From: JBBTXM01 sp038062255
Lineage (GTDB): Bacteria; Patescibacteriota; Minisyncoccia; UBA11713; 2-01-FULL-45-33
Reading direction: 5' to 3'
Assembly (NCBI GenBank): GCA_038062255.1
Contig: JBBTXM010000006.1
Coordinates: 1-21,825 of the forward strand
Length of the DNA stretch: 21,825 bases
The position numbers and the translations under genes were made by a program. Of the stretch, positions 5,314 to 13,423 are shown piece by piece. Below the pieces are notes generated by a model. That model saw nothing but the letters and a program-made list of their open reading frames with translations, had not been told where the DNA came from and made no database searches. The first letter of the stretch is position 1, and each line of letters starts with the position of its first letter.

Positions 5314-5642
5314 ATCGAAAGTAGCTCTATCATATCACTTTTAAGGCTTTTAAATGAAGGCGCTGTTTTTCCTGTGAGCTTAAACGAAAACACCAAATCA
5401 GTTCTGCCTTTTATTTTTGGCGACAACTCTTGAGATATCTCCGCCATTCGGCGCCTGGTTAAATTTCTAGCCACAGCGTTTCTTTTAATTAAACTTGAAA
5501 CCACAAAAGCAAAACGCGGGCTCTCTCCGCTATCGCCCCAGTAAACGCGCAACATCAACTGGCCGCGGCCGTAGCTTCTAAACTTGCCCTTAAAAAACTT
5601 TTCTAAGTCCTTTCTGCTTAGCCTCTGTGATTTTTTAAGCAT
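5298..5642 (-). CDS. rnpA: Ribonuclease P protein component
   Basis: The 114-aa basic protein is of family-typical length. It has the RnpA signature around residues 53-64 (KRNAVARNLTRRR) in the RNA-binding helix, preceded by the central-cleft strand SPRFAFVVSS. It binds the catalytic RNase P RNA and helps it cleave tRNA 5' leaders; the RNA gene itself is not in this window. It lies just after rpmH (11 nt between stop and start) and overlaps yidC, the standard order near the origin. Confidence 0.95.
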   Translation of the reverse strand: MLKKSQRLSRKDLEKFFKGKFRSYGRGQLMLRVYWGDSGESPRFAFVVSSLIKRNAVARNLTRRRMAEISQELSPKIKGRTDLVFSFKLTGKTAPSFKSLKSDMIELLSICGAL

Positions 5643-5653
5643 TTAAAGAAAAA

Positions 5654-5788
5654 TTAGACGGAAAGCCTGCGTCGTCCTTTTTGTTTTCTCCTCTTGAGGA
5701 TATTTCTTCCTGATTTTGTTCTCATTCTCTTTAAAAATCCGTGGGTTCTCGCTCTTTTTTTCCTTTTTGGCTGGTATGTTACTGACAT
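5654..5788 (-). CDS. rpmH: 50S ribosomal protein L34
   Basis: The minus-strand frame encodes 44 residues with the invariant L34 pattern: YQPKRKKRARTHGFLKRM, then TKSGRNILKRRKQKGRRRL. Almost half the residues are K or R, and the length is normal for the family. L34 is a small structural protein of the large subunit. It is the first gene of the rpmH-rnpA-yidC-khpB operon. A promoter lies at 5795-5822 with the -10 six nt upstream of the ATG and no Shine-Dalgarno site, so the mRNA is probably leaderless. Confidence 0.97.
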   Translation of the reverse strand: MSVTYQPKRKKRARTHGFLKRMRTKSGRNILKRRKQKGRRRLSV

Positions 5789-5794
5789 AACACT

Positions 5795-5822
5795 ACTCTA
5801 CAACATTCTACAAAATCTGCAA
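5795..5822 (-). promoter_or_regulatory. rpmH promoter
   Basis: On the minus strand, TTGCAG (5822-5817), a 16-nt spacer and TAGAGT (5800-5795) lie 6 nt before the rpmH ATG. The region is shared with dnaA, which diverges from here. Confidence 0.5.
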
Positions 5823-5884
5823 TATTCACAACATATCAACATTCTATTAACATTTGGATACAATGATTAATTGGAAACTGAGAG

Positions 5885-5890
5885 TATAGT
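5885..5890 (+). promoter_or_regulatory. Probable -10 box of dnaA
   Basis: TATAGT ends 6 nt before the dnaA ATG at 5897, the same spacing as at other genes in this window. No good -35 is seen at 17 nt. The 5789-5884 stretch is AT-rich and contains ATTCACAAC (5824-5832), which resembles a degenerate DnaA site and could allow autoregulation. Confidence 0.45.
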
Positions 5891-5896
5891 AAAAAT

Positions 5897-7270
5897 ATGA
5901 GCAACGAAGAATTATGGCAAAATGCATTATCTGAAATTGAGTTAAACGTTTCGCGCGCCAGTTTTGCAACATGGTTTAAAGATACTTGCCTTGCCGATAT
6001 TAACAATGAGGGGATAGTAACAATAAGTGTGCCCAACGGATTTGCTCAGGAATGGCTTGGAAACAAGTATCACAAATTCATATTAAAATCTCTCCGAACT
6101 ATAGTTCCAGAAATCCGCTCCATAAACTATGTAATCAACGCTTCCTTGGCCAAAAAACAGGAAGTTTTCGAGCAAAAAAACAAATTCAAAAAAGACGAGG
6201 CTATATCATCGGAGGAACAGTTGGACTTCAAAGACTTTCATGTTGACCCCAAGACAAATCTAAACCCAAAATATACTTTTGATAATTTTATAGTGGGCTC
6301 ATTCAATGATTTGGCGTATACAGCAGCTTTGGCTGTAATAAAAAACTTGGGCAAAGCTTATAATCCGCTATTTATATACGGGGGTTCCGGATTGGGTAAA
6401 ACCCATCTTTTGCAGGCTATTGGAAATAGTATAAAAAAAGAGAGTTCGCAGAAAAAAGTTAACTATATGACGGCTGAAAAATTTTCAAACGAACTTGTAT
6501 CCTCCATACAAGCCGGTTCGGCGCACAATTTTAAAGAAAAATACCGCGATTGCGACTTACTGATTGTTGATGATATTCAATTTTTTGAAAAAAAGATAAA
6601 AACACAGGAGGAATTTTTCCACACATTCAACACCCTATACGACGCCGGAAAACAAGTTATATTTTCCTCCGACAGGGCCCCGCAATCAATAATAGACATC
6701 GAGGAAAGACTGAGATCCAGACTGCAGGTAGGGGTAATAATAGACATAAGCGCCCCTGACTACGAAACAAGACTCGCAATAATTAAAGCCAAATGTAATG
6801 AAAAAAAGATCGCTCTCGACGACAAAATACTTGAAATAATAGCCGGCAGCGTCCAAAGAAACATAAGAGAGCTTGAGGGGGCTTTAAACCTGATTCACAT
6901 GCAATCCCTATATAAAAACAAAATAATGACGCCGGAGGAGGCAAAACTTATTTTAAGCAAGAATGCGAGGCCAAAAACAACAGTAAACGCATCCCAAATA
7001 ATAAAAATGATATCTGAATTTTACGATATACCGGAAAAAAATATGTATGAAAAAACTAGGAAGCATGAAATTGTGCATCCAAGGCAAATCGCAATGTACT
7101 TAATAAGAGAAGATTTGAGCGGTTCATTCCCATCCATCGGACAAAAATTCGGCGGAAGAGACCACACCACGGCGATGCACGCATATTTGAAAGTAAAAGA
7201 GGGAATAAAAAATAATCCGAAGATTGAAGAAGAGATAAAACAAATCAGGGAAAAATATTATCCAAAATAA
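5897..7270 (+). CDS. dnaA: Chromosomal replication initiator DnaA
   Basis: The 457-aa protein has all four DnaA domains. Domain I is at 1-85 (LWQNALSEIE, SFATWFKDT) and a short linker runs to about 115. The AAA+ domain (about 122-335) has Walker A GGSGLGKT (162-169), Walker B LLIVDD (221-226) and the RLRSRL sensor/arginine-finger region (271-276). The C-terminal duplex-binding domain carries the signature DHTTAMHA (422-429). DnaA-ATP binds DnaA boxes at oriC and melts the origin. It diverges from rpmH and is followed by a spacer with DnaA boxes and then dnaN, the canonical order. A -10-like box lies 6 nt before the ATG and no Shine-Dalgarno site is present. Confidence 0.98.
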   Translation: MSNEELWQNALSEIELNVSRASFATWFKDTCLADINNEGIVTISVPNGFAQEWLGNKYHKFILKSLRTIVPEIRSINYVINASLAKKQEVFEQKNKFKKDEAISSEEQLDFKDFHVDPKTNLNPKYTFDNFIVGSFNDLAYTAALAVIKNLGKAYNPLFIYGGSGLGKTHLLQAIGNSIKKESSQKKVNYMTAEKFSNELVSSIQAGSAHNFKEKYRDCDLLIVDDIQFFEKKIKTQEEFFHTFNTLYDAGKQVIFSSDRAPQSIIDIEERLRSRLQVGVIIDISAPDYETRLAIIKAKCNEKKIALDDKILEIIAGSVQRNIRELEGALNLIHMQSLYKNKIMTPEEAKLILSKNARPKTTVNASQIIKMISEFYDIPEKNMYEKTRKHEIVHPRQIAMYLIREDLSGSFPSIGQKFGGRDHTTAMHAYLKVKEGIKNNPKIEEEIKQIREKYYPK

Positions 7271-7385
7271 TATCAAGATATTATCCACAACTTTTAAAAG
7301 TTTAAGTTTAAAATTTTAAATTTAAAAACAAGTTATAAACATATTCACAGCCCTATTAATAATAATTTATTTATAAAAAAATAAT
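7271..7385. other. Putative oriC segment between dnaA and dnaN
   Basis: This spacer is very AT-rich, with TTTAAA-type repeats. It contains one perfect DnaA box, TTATCCACA (7281-7289), and a weaker site, ATATTCACA (7341-7349). Position next to dnaA, AT content and boxes fit an origin or part of one. GC skew over a longer sequence would be needed to decide. A TATAAA 8 nt before the dnaN ATG may be its -10 box. Confidence 0.45.
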
Positions 7386-8492
7386 ATGAAAATAAACTGT
7401 GTGTCCAAAAATTTAAAAGAAGCTTTAGTTGTTGCGGAAAGAAACACGTCTAAAAACCAAACCCTCCCCATACTAGGTTCTTTGCTTTTGGAAGCCCAAG
7501 AAAACAATAAGATTAAAATAAAAGCTACAAATCTTGAAACGGCGGTGGAAATCACTATACCGGCAAAGGTGGAAAAACAAGGCGTTGTTGCTGTGTCGGC
7601 TAAAAATCTTAGCTCGTTTGTGTCCAATATTTCTTCGGAAGAGGGAATAGCGATACAAAATCAAAACGACAATGTTTACGTAAAAACCCCAAAAACTCAA
7701 ACGGTCATTAAAGGCTACAAAAGCGAAGATTTTCCTTTGTTTCCAAGGGTGTCTGAAGTTGTGTCCATAAACTTTAATGGAGAGTCTCTTAAAGAAGCTC
7801 TTTCTAGTGTTGTGATTGCATGCAGTTTATCTGATATAAAACCGGAACTATCGAGTGTTTATGTGAGAATTTTTAAAAACACGATAAAATTTACAGCAAC
7901 GGATTCTTTTAGGCTTGCCGAAAAAACAATTACTTCAAAAAATAATTATTTGGACAAGTCCTTTTCGATATTATTGCCTCAAAAGTCTGTAATGGAGATG
8001 CTTAAAATAATAAACACTGGAGATGTTGTTTGTGGATTCAATAAAAACCAGCTTATTTTAACTTCCGGTAATATTAAATTTATCACAAGGCTTGTTGACG
8101 GGGTTTTCCCGGAATACGACCAGATAATTCCAAAAGAATTTAAAACTTCTATTTTGGCGGCGAACTCCGATTTTGTTTATTCTCTAAAACTCTCAAGTGT
8201 GTTTGTGGGCAGGCTCAACGATGTTTCCTTAAAATTTGACCCGCAAAAAAAAGTGAGCTCTTTTTACACGTCAAATTCAGACGTGGGGGAGCATAACTCG
8301 GAAATTGATTGTGAAGTAAAAGGCGACGAAGTAAAGGCAAAATATAACTGGAGATATTTGTTCGACGGAGTTTCCCAGATAAAATCCGAACACATTTCTT
8401 TGGGCGTAAACGGCGACCAATCTCCGCTTGTTCTGCGCGGCAAAGGTGACGGCTCGTTTTTGTATCTTGTAATGCCTCTTAGAGGGGTATGA
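7386..8492 (+). CDS. dnaN: DNA polymerase III beta subunit (sliding clamp)
   Basis: The 368-aa product has the normal beta-clamp length and the three-fold repeated clamp fold. It starts MKINCVSKNLKEALVVAERN. The middle domain contains SVVIACSLSDIKPELSSVYV and ATDSFRLAEKTI, and the last domain has the RLVDGVFPEYDQIIPKEF signature. The C-terminal LYLVMPLRGV matches the usual Y-x-V-M-P-(M/L)-R ending. The clamp tethers polymerase and repair enzymes to DNA. It follows dnaA across the putative origin. Its last 14 bases overlap the 3' end of the convergent PBP gene, and no terminator is visible between the two. Confidence 0.97.
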   Translation: MKINCVSKNLKEALVVAERNTSKNQTLPILGSLLLEAQENNKIKIKATNLETAVEITIPAKVEKQGVVAVSAKNLSSFVSNISSEEGIAIQNQNDNVYVKTPKTQTVIKGYKSEDFPLFPRVSEVVSINFNGESLKEALSSVVIACSLSDIKPELSSVYVRIFKNTIKFTATDSFRLAEKTITSKNNYLDKSFSILLPQKSVMEMLKIINTGDVVCGFNKNQLILTSGNIKFITRLVDGVFPEYDQIIPKEFKTSILAANSDFVYSLKLSSVFVGRLNDVSLKFDPQKKVSSFYTSNSDVGEHNSEIDCEVKGDEVKAKYNWRYLFDGVSQIKSEHISLGVNGDQSPLVLRGKGDGSFLYLVMPLRGV

Positions 8493-10926
8493 TAAACGTC
8501 TCTTCCGTGGAGTTTTTGACGGAGTCGTATGCTTTGATTTTTACTTTTATTTGATTTGCGCCCTCATCGGCTATCTGTTGGGAGAAGTTGATCAGGAAAG
8601 GCTCTTTTTTAGATGAACCCAAAAATTCATCTTCGAGAAAATAATCAACTTGGGATATTGGGTAAAAACTCATGATTTTGGGTTTTAAAAAGTTGGAATT
8701 TATTATTTCTATTTCTGTTATTTTCGGCATTTTATCCGGAAGGTGTATGTCGTCGTAAAGTTTTGGTATTACGCTTTCGTTTTGGTCCAAAAGCCCTCTT
8801 TGCTGGGCCCAAGCTCTTACTGCGCTTTCCCAATTTTTAAACTGAGAGTCATCTGTTCCCTTTACCCAATAAAGTATTGAGTGGACCTCTTGGACCACTT
8901 TTTTTTCTTTAGTTTCTTCCGGGGTATAAACCGTGGCCAACTTCCCTGAAATTTTATCTATTTCATACTCGTTTCCTCCGCGCCATTCCCCCCGGATTAC
9001 CGGTTTTTCGGCAATAAGCTTGTCGGGCGCTATGAAGTTATCCTGCGGGGATTTTGATAGCGCGTATTCCATTATTTCGTGCCACATGGGCGCTACAATA
9101 AATCCGGCCACTTTTTTTTCCATTTCTGTGTTGTCGTTGTTTCCGGCCCAGGCCCCTATCGCTATTGAAGGGGTGTATCCCATTACCCAAGCGTCTCGGT
9201 AATCGTTTGTTGTTCCTGTTTTTGCGGCAACCTGCCTGCCCGGGAAATAAAGAGCCGAAAATTCTCCGAAAGCAGGAGTGCGCGCCTTGTTGTCGGAGAG
9301 AATATCGCTTATTGTCCGGGCGATGTTTTTATCTATCACTTGCAGAGGAGCTGTTTCTGGCTCAAAAACCGCCGCTCCTTTTGAATCTTCAATTTTTAAA
9401 ATATCGCGGTGGGAATTTTTTGTTCCGTCGTTTGCGAATACGCTGTATGCGGACGTAAGTTCCAAAAGAGAAACTTCTCCGCCCCCAAGTACCAACGTTA
9501 ATCCGTATCTGTCCGGATCGTTAAGGGTTGTTATCCCGAAATCTTTTGCTGTGTTTAAAGAGTTTTTTAGTCCAGCAAGGTAAAGGGTTTTTACAGAAGG
9601 AACGTTCAAGGATTGCGCAAGCGATTCTCTAAGCGTTATTGGGCCCCTAAAAATTTCGTCGAAGTTTCCAGGGTGGTAGCATTTTTTTTCATCTCCGTCG
9701 GGTTGCGGGGTGCCGTCTGGGTTGCACGACGGATTAAATTCGGTTTTTAGGTCGAATACCACGGTTTCCGGAGTAAGTCCGTTTTTGAACCCCGTTGCGT
9801 AAACAAACGGTTTAAAGGCGGATCCGGGCTGCCTGTGCCTTGTCGCTACATTTACTTGCGGGTCGAACGAACAATTTACTCCTGGGGCGCAGTTTTCGGG
9901 GAAAGATTTTTCAAAATAATTTTTTGAACCCACCATTGCCAAAATATCCCCGGTTTTCGGATCAACCGCCACGGCGCTAGCGTTGTTTGCGTTAAAATTT
10001 TTCTGGTTTCCCTCCGCGTATTTTAGAATCACTTCCTCGGCTTTTTGCTGCAAGTCGGCATCTAGAGTAGTGATCACCTTAAACCCGGCGCTTTCCACGG
10101 TGTCCTCACCGAACATTGTGTTTAATTTTTCTCGCACCTCGAGCACAAAATGGGGGGCTATAATGCCTTGCGTTTTTGGCGGAGCGAATTGAATGTGCCC
10201 GTTTAAGTTTGTTTCATATTCTTCCTTGGAAATAAAATTTTCCTCATTCATTCTTTTGAGAGTAAATCTGGCTCGTTCATCGAGCTTATCTTTATTTTTT
10301 CCGTAAGGGGAGTAAAAAGACGGGGCGTTTGGGAGAGACGCCAAGTAAGCGGATTCCAAAAGCGTTAAGTCTTTAGCTTTTTTTCCAAAAAAAGTTTCGG
10401 CGGCAGATTGTATGCCGTATGCGCCCGACCCATAAGGTATTTGGTTGAGATACAGCGATAAAATTTCGTCTTTTGTAAGCTCTTTTTCCAAGCGCAACGA
10501 TATTGCCATTTCTTTTACCTTTCTAAAAATGGTTTTTTCTGGGTTCAAAAAAACGCTTTTTACCAGCTGTTGGGTTATGGTTGAGCCCCCCTCCGAAGAA
10601 CCGGTTACGATATTTTTTAAAACCGCTCGCAGCGTAGAGAGCGGGCGGACTCCCATATGGTTGTAAAAAGAGTCGTCCTCAAGGGCGATGGTGGCGTTTT
10701 TTATGCTTTGGGGGATTTCTTCAAAAGGAATTATTGTCCTATTTTCTTCGCCGTGTATATCGTAAAGAAGCGTTTCGCCGGTGCGGTCGTATATTTTTGT
10801 AGATTGGGCGATTTTTCGTTCCGAGACGTTTCTAATATCCGGCAAGTCTGTGGCAAATACCGAAATACCGAAAGCCACGGTGGAAATTATCCCAATTGAG
10901 ACAGCCCAAAGCATCAGTCTTTTCAT
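8479..10926 (-). CDS. Class A penicillin-binding protein (glycosyltransferase-transpeptidase)
   Basis: The start at 10926 is chosen because a promoter lies 7 nt upstream; a longer frame from a TTG at 10962 would add 12 residues that include the promoter. The protein (815 aa) has a membrane anchor (about 5-25). The GT51 domain carries the catalytic E83 in LEDDSFYNH and the GGSTITQQ motif (113-120). The transpeptidase domain carries SAFK (369-372, nucleophile S369), SLN (439-441) and KTG (569-571). Residues about 680-815 form an extra C-terminal region with a beta-sandwich look. It polymerises and cross-links peptidoglycan outside the membrane. Six cysteines or cysteine-like positions between 346 and 416 (such as C346, C352, C401, C416) suggest possible disulfides in a surface loop. 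Confidence 0.96.
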   Translation of the reverse strand: MKRLMLWAVSIGIISTVAFGISVFATDLPDIRNVSERKIAQSTKIYDRTGETLLYDIHGEENRTIIPFEEIPQSIKNATIALEDDSFYNHMGVRPLSTLRAVLKNIVTGSSEGGSTITQQLVKSVFLNPEKTIFRKVKEMAISLRLEKELTKDEILSLYLNQIPYGSGAYGIQSAAETFFGKKAKDLTLLESAYLASLPNAPSFYSPYGKNKDKLDERARFTLKRMNEENFISKEEYETNLNGHIQFAPPKTQGIIAPHFVLEVREKLNTMFGEDTVESAGFKVITTLDADLQQKAEEVILKYAEGNQKNFNANNASAVAVDPKTGDILAMVGSKNYFEKSFPENCAPGVNCSFDPQVNVATRHRQPGSAFKPFVYATGFKNGLTPETVVFDLKTEFNPSCNPDGTPQPDGDEKKCYHPGNFDEIFRGPITLRESLAQSLNVPSVKTLYLAGLKNSLNTAKDFGITTLNDPDRYGLTLVLGGGEVSLLELTSAYSVFANDGTKNSHRDILKIEDSKGAAVFEPETAPLQVIDKNIARTISDILSDNKARTPAFGEFSALYFPGRQVAAKTGTTNDYRDAWVMGYTPSIAIGAWAGNNDNTEMEKKVAGFIVAPMWHEIMEYALSKSPQDNFIAPDKLIAEKPVIRGEWRGGNEYEIDKISGKLATVYTPEETKEKKVVQEVHSILYWVKGTDDSQFKNWESAVRAWAQQRGLLDQNESVIPKLYDDIHLPDKMPKITEIEIINSNFLKPKIMSFYPISQVDYFLEDEFLGSSKKEPFLINFSQQIADEGANQIKVKIKAYDSVKNSTEETFIIPL

Positions 10927-10933
10927 TTGAGTT

Positions 10934-10962
10934 ATTATAATATATTTTTTCAAATTTGCCAA
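10934..10962 (-). promoter_or_regulatory. PBP gene promoter
   Basis: On the minus strand, TTGGCA (10962-10957), 17 nt and TATAAT (10939-10934) precede the ATG at 10926 by 7 nt. No Shine-Dalgarno site is present, so the transcript is probably leaderless. Confidence 0.7.
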
Positions 10963-11001
10963 CCTTAGGAATAGTTTTTATTTTATGATAAAGTCAGCTG
11001 T

Positions 11002-12138
11002 ATGAAAGCCTCCAAGGAAGCAATCGAAAAAATTCTGGAAAGAAATGTTGAGCAGGTCATAGGCCGGGAAAAGCTGGTAAGTAAAATGCTTTCCAGAAAA
11101 CAACTCCGCATAAAACATGGAGTCGATGTAACAAGCCCAATGCTTCATATTGGGCACGCCGTGGATTATTGGAAGATGCGGGAGTTCCAGGAGCTTGGCC
11201 ACAAAGTTGTTTTTTTGATTGGAGATTTTACAACAAAGATAGGGGATCCAACCGGAAAATCCAAAACCAGGCCGGAGCTTGATGATAAGGCAATAAAGGA
11301 AAACGCGAAAACATATTTAAAACAAGTAACTAAAATTTTAATCGACGACCCAAAACTACTTGAGGTTAGAAAAAATTCCGAGTGGCACGGAAAAATGAGT
11401 TCGCTTGAATTGCTATCGTTGCTTAAAAAAGTTACGCACGCCCAGCTTACTGAGCGCGATATGTTTCAGCGCCGGATGAAAGAGGGGGGAGAAATTTATG
11501 AACACGAAACAATATATCCTGTTTTGCAGGCTTACGATTCTGTAATGTTGAAATCCGATCTTACCGTAATAGGCACAGACCAGCTTTTTAACGAAATAAT
11601 GGGCAGGAAGTACCAAGAAATTTTCGGCCAGGAACCGCAGGCAATAATTGCCACAACTATAACTCCCGGGTTGGACGGAAAAGAAAAAATGTCCAAGTCT
11701 CTCAACAACTATGTAGCAATTTTAGACAAGCCTTCCGAAAAGTTCACAAAAATTATGGCACTGAAGGATTCTTTGGTTGAACACTACTTTAAGGTTTATA
11801 CGGATCTCTCACTGCAAGATATAGAAAAAATAATTAAACAATCTCATCCGTTCGAGGCCAAAAAAAGACTGGCGTTTGAAATAGTGAAAAGATACGATGG
11901 CGAGAAGGCGGCTAAAAGCGCCGACTCCGAAGGCGTTCGGGCAAAAAGGGGAGAGTTGTGGGTCAATTTTTTAACTCGAAATAAGTTTTCAAATTCTAAT
12001 TCTGAAGCAAAAAGACTTATAGACGGAGGGGGTGTTAGTTTTGAAAACGAAAAAATAAAAAATTCAAAGGAATCTATTATCAAACCAGGACGCGCTAAGA
12101 TTGGAAAATATAAAGTAGTAAATATAACTCTCAAATAA
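11002..12138 (+). CDS. tyrS: Tyrosyl-tRNA synthetase
   Basis: The 378-aa class I synthetase has HIGH at residues 49-52 (MLHIGHAVDYWKM), the GDPTGKSKTRP segment (81-91), the GTDQLFNEIMGRKY binding region (191-204) and KMSKS at 229-233. A C-terminal S4-like RNA-binding domain (about 325-378, SEAKRLIDGGGVSF) follows. It charges tRNA-Tyr in the cytoplasm. Family length is about 400-430, so this one is slightly short. Residues about 312-322 (ADSEGVRAKRG) are encoded by GC-rich DNA with imperfect inverted repeats, which may be a decayed repeat insertion between catalytic and S4 parts. A TATGAT box at 10984 is the best -10 candidate; there is no Shine-Dalgarno site. A strong terminator follows. Confidence 0.95.
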   Translation: MKASKEAIEKILERNVEQVIGREKLVSKMLSRKQLRIKHGVDVTSPMLHIGHAVDYWKMREFQELGHKVVFLIGDFTTKIGDPTGKSKTRPELDDKAIKENAKTYLKQVTKILIDDPKLLEVRKNSEWHGKMSSLELLSLLKKVTHAQLTERDMFQRRMKEGGEIYEHETIYPVLQAYDSVMLKSDLTVIGTDQLFNEIMGRKYQEIFGQEPQAIIATTITPGLDGKEKMSKSLNNYVAILDKPSEKFTKIMALKDSLVEHYFKVYTDLSLQDIEKIIKQSHPFEAKKRLAFEIVKRYDGEKAAKSADSEGVRAKRGELWVNFLTRNKFSNSNSEAKRLIDGGGVSFENEKIKNSKESIIKPGRAKIGKYKVVNITLK

Positions 12139-12178
12139 AATAACCCTTCGACATTTGTCTCGGGGTTATTTTATTATT
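12137..12178. terminator. Bidirectional terminator between tyrS and the acidic-protein gene
   Basis: AAAATAACCC (12137-12146) pairs with GGGTTATTTT (12163-12172), flanked by T-rich ends on both strands. It serves convergent genes from both sides. Confidence 0.85.
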
Positions 12179-12353
12179 CCAAGCCTTCTTCTAGGTCTTC
12201 TTCTATTTCCCACTCTTCGCCCTCTTTCTTTTTGGGCTGGGAGTTTGGAGAAGCGCCCTCTGCGTCTTCGTCGTCTCCGACCAAAAGGTCGTCGTCTTCA
12301 CCACTTGTTTCGGCGCCTAAGACCATTAAGTCTTGTTCGTTAAAGTCCGACAT
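12174..12353 (-). CDS. Highly acidic 59-aa protein of unknown function
   Basis: The minus-strand ATG at 12353 opens a 59-residue frame starting MSDFNEQDLMVLGAE and ending IEEDLEEGLE. About 23 of 59 residues are Asp or Glu, with a short lysine patch (PKKKE, residues 40-44). It is probably disordered, with no membrane segment or cysteines. I do not recognise a family; acidic tails of this kind can be found in chaperone-like or nucleic-acid-mimic proteins, but nothing here proves that. It has its own promoter (12361-12389) with the -10 box 7 nt from the ATG. It ends in the terminator shared with tyrS, so it is a stand-alone unit downstream of ruvC. Confidence 0.7.
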   Translation of the reverse strand: MSDFNEQDLMVLGAETSGEDDDLLVGDDEDAEGASPNSQPKKKEGEEWEIEEDLEEGLE

Positions 12354-12360
12354 AATAATC

Positions 12361-12389
12361 TATATATAAAAAAATGTTTTTCGGTGCAA
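12361..12389 (-). promoter_or_regulatory. Promoter of the acidic 59-aa gene
   Basis: On the minus strand, TTGCAC (12389-12384), a 17-nt spacer and TATATA (12366-12361) lie 7 nt before the ATG at 12353. Confidence 0.55.
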
Positions 12390-12398
12390 TACAAGGGG

Positions 12399-12418
12399 TG
12401 TGGATAAGTTATGGATAA
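12399..12418. promoter_or_regulatory. DnaA-box pair at the 3' end of ruvC
   Basis: On the minus strand, a perfect box TTATCCACA (12407-12399) and a one-mismatch box TTATCCATA (12418-12410) start 11 nt apart, about one helical turn. The second overlaps the ruvC stop codon. They may bind DnaA outside the origin, upstream of the acidic-protein promoter. Confidence 0.4.
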
Positions 12419-12885
12419 CGGTGGTGTAATGCTCCGGTCAAAGCTATTGCCAGGGCGTCTGTTTCATCGTCCAGTATATTTTTTTGAGGCAAAACTATGC
12501 TCAATTTCAGCATTTTTGCCACATCTTCTTTGGTTGCCTTTCCGTATCCGCAAACCGCCATTTTTACTTGAAGGGGAGTAAATTCCGATATTGGCATTTT
12601 GTGTTTTTGGGCCGTGGCAAGTATTACTCCGCGCACTTCGCTGATGACTAAAGCGGTTTTTGCGTTCTTTGCGAAAAATAATTTTTCCACGCTTACCATG
12701 TCGGGTTTTTCTGTTAGAATTAATTCGTCCAAAAAATTTTGAATCTCAAAAAGCCTTTCACTCTGTTTCTGAGTTTTGAGGGTTTTTTTAACTCCGGAGT
12801 TTATTCTTTCGATTTGTCCCGAATTTTTTGCCAAAACTCCCCAGCCCAAGCGCTCTATACCCGGATCTATTCCTAATATTTTCAT
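12409..12885 (-). CDS. ruvC: Holliday junction resolvase RuvC
   Basis: The 158-aa protein has the RuvC nuclease core of normal length: D7 in MKILGIDPG, E67 in VSVEKLFF, and D140 and D143 in ILDDETDALAIAL. Together these form the four-acid Mg2+ site. RuvC cuts Holliday junctions moved by RuvAB. It follows yebC by 4 nt in the same operon, a common pairing. ruvB is also in this window but in a separate unit; ruvA was not found here. Confidence 0.97.
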   Translation of the reverse strand: MKILGIDPGIERLGWGVLAKNSGQIERINSGVKKTLKTQKQSERLFEIQNFLDELILTEKPDMVSVEKLFFAKNAKTALVISEVRGVILATAQKHKMPISEFTPLQVKMAVCGYGKATKEDVAKMLKLSIVLPQKNILDDETDALAIALTGALHHRYP

Positions 12886-12889
12886 ATAT

Positions 12890-13423
12890 TTATTTTACGT
12901 TTGAATATACCTCCTGAACATCATCATGGTTGTCGAGAGCTTCAAGGAGCGACTCAAATTGTTTTGAGTCGCTTTCAGATAGGTCTATTGGAAAGTTGGG
13001 AATATATTCGTTGCCTATTTTTGCAAAAGCCCACATCGCAGAGCCCTGTGTTCCGAGCTTCGCGCCGTGTTCGGAAAGCAGGTGTTTTATTTCGTTTGTC
13101 GTGCGGTTCGAGCTGTCGGTTACGGCGGTTATTATAATTGCCGAGCCTCCCGGCCCGTACGCTTCGTACATGACTTCTTTGAGTTCCACAGCGTCTTTTT
13201 CGGTTGCGCGTTTTATTGCCCGCTCGATGTTTTCGGAAGGCATGTTTGCCGCTCTTGCCTCTTCTATGGCGGAAGCGAGCTTTGGGTTTGTTTTTGGGCC
13301 TCCGCCAAGTTCTTTTGCGGCAATAGTGATAGCCTTTGCGAGCTTCGAAAAAAGCTTGCCCCTTTTTGCGTCAGTGGCGGATTTTTTATGTTTAATTTGC
13401 GCCCATTTGCTGTGGCCCGACAT
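12890..13423 (-). CDS. YebC/TACO1-family protein, short form
   Basis: The N-terminal signature MSGHSKWAQIKHKK and the following NPKLASAIEEARAANMP segment identify the YebC/PmpR/TACO1 family. These proteins act in translation of difficult motifs or as DNA-binding regulators. At 177 aa it is shorter than the usual 235-250 aa: domains 1 and 2 are present (EAYGPGGSAIIITAVTDSSNRT), but the third domain is reduced to a segment ending DNHDDVQEVYSNVK. The final strand is the normal family end, so this is an internal reduction, not a truncation. It overlaps the PH-domain gene by 32 nt and lies 4 nt upstream of ruvC. Confidence 0.93.
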   Translation of the reverse strand: MSGHSKWAQIKHKKSATDAKRGKLFSKLAKAITIAAKELGGGPKTNPKLASAIEEARAANMPSENIERAIKRATEKDAVELKEVMYEAYGPGGSAIIITAVTDSSNRTTNEIKHLLSEHGAKLGTQGSAMWAFAKIGNEYIPNFPIDLSESDSKQFESLLEALDNHDDVQEVYSNVK

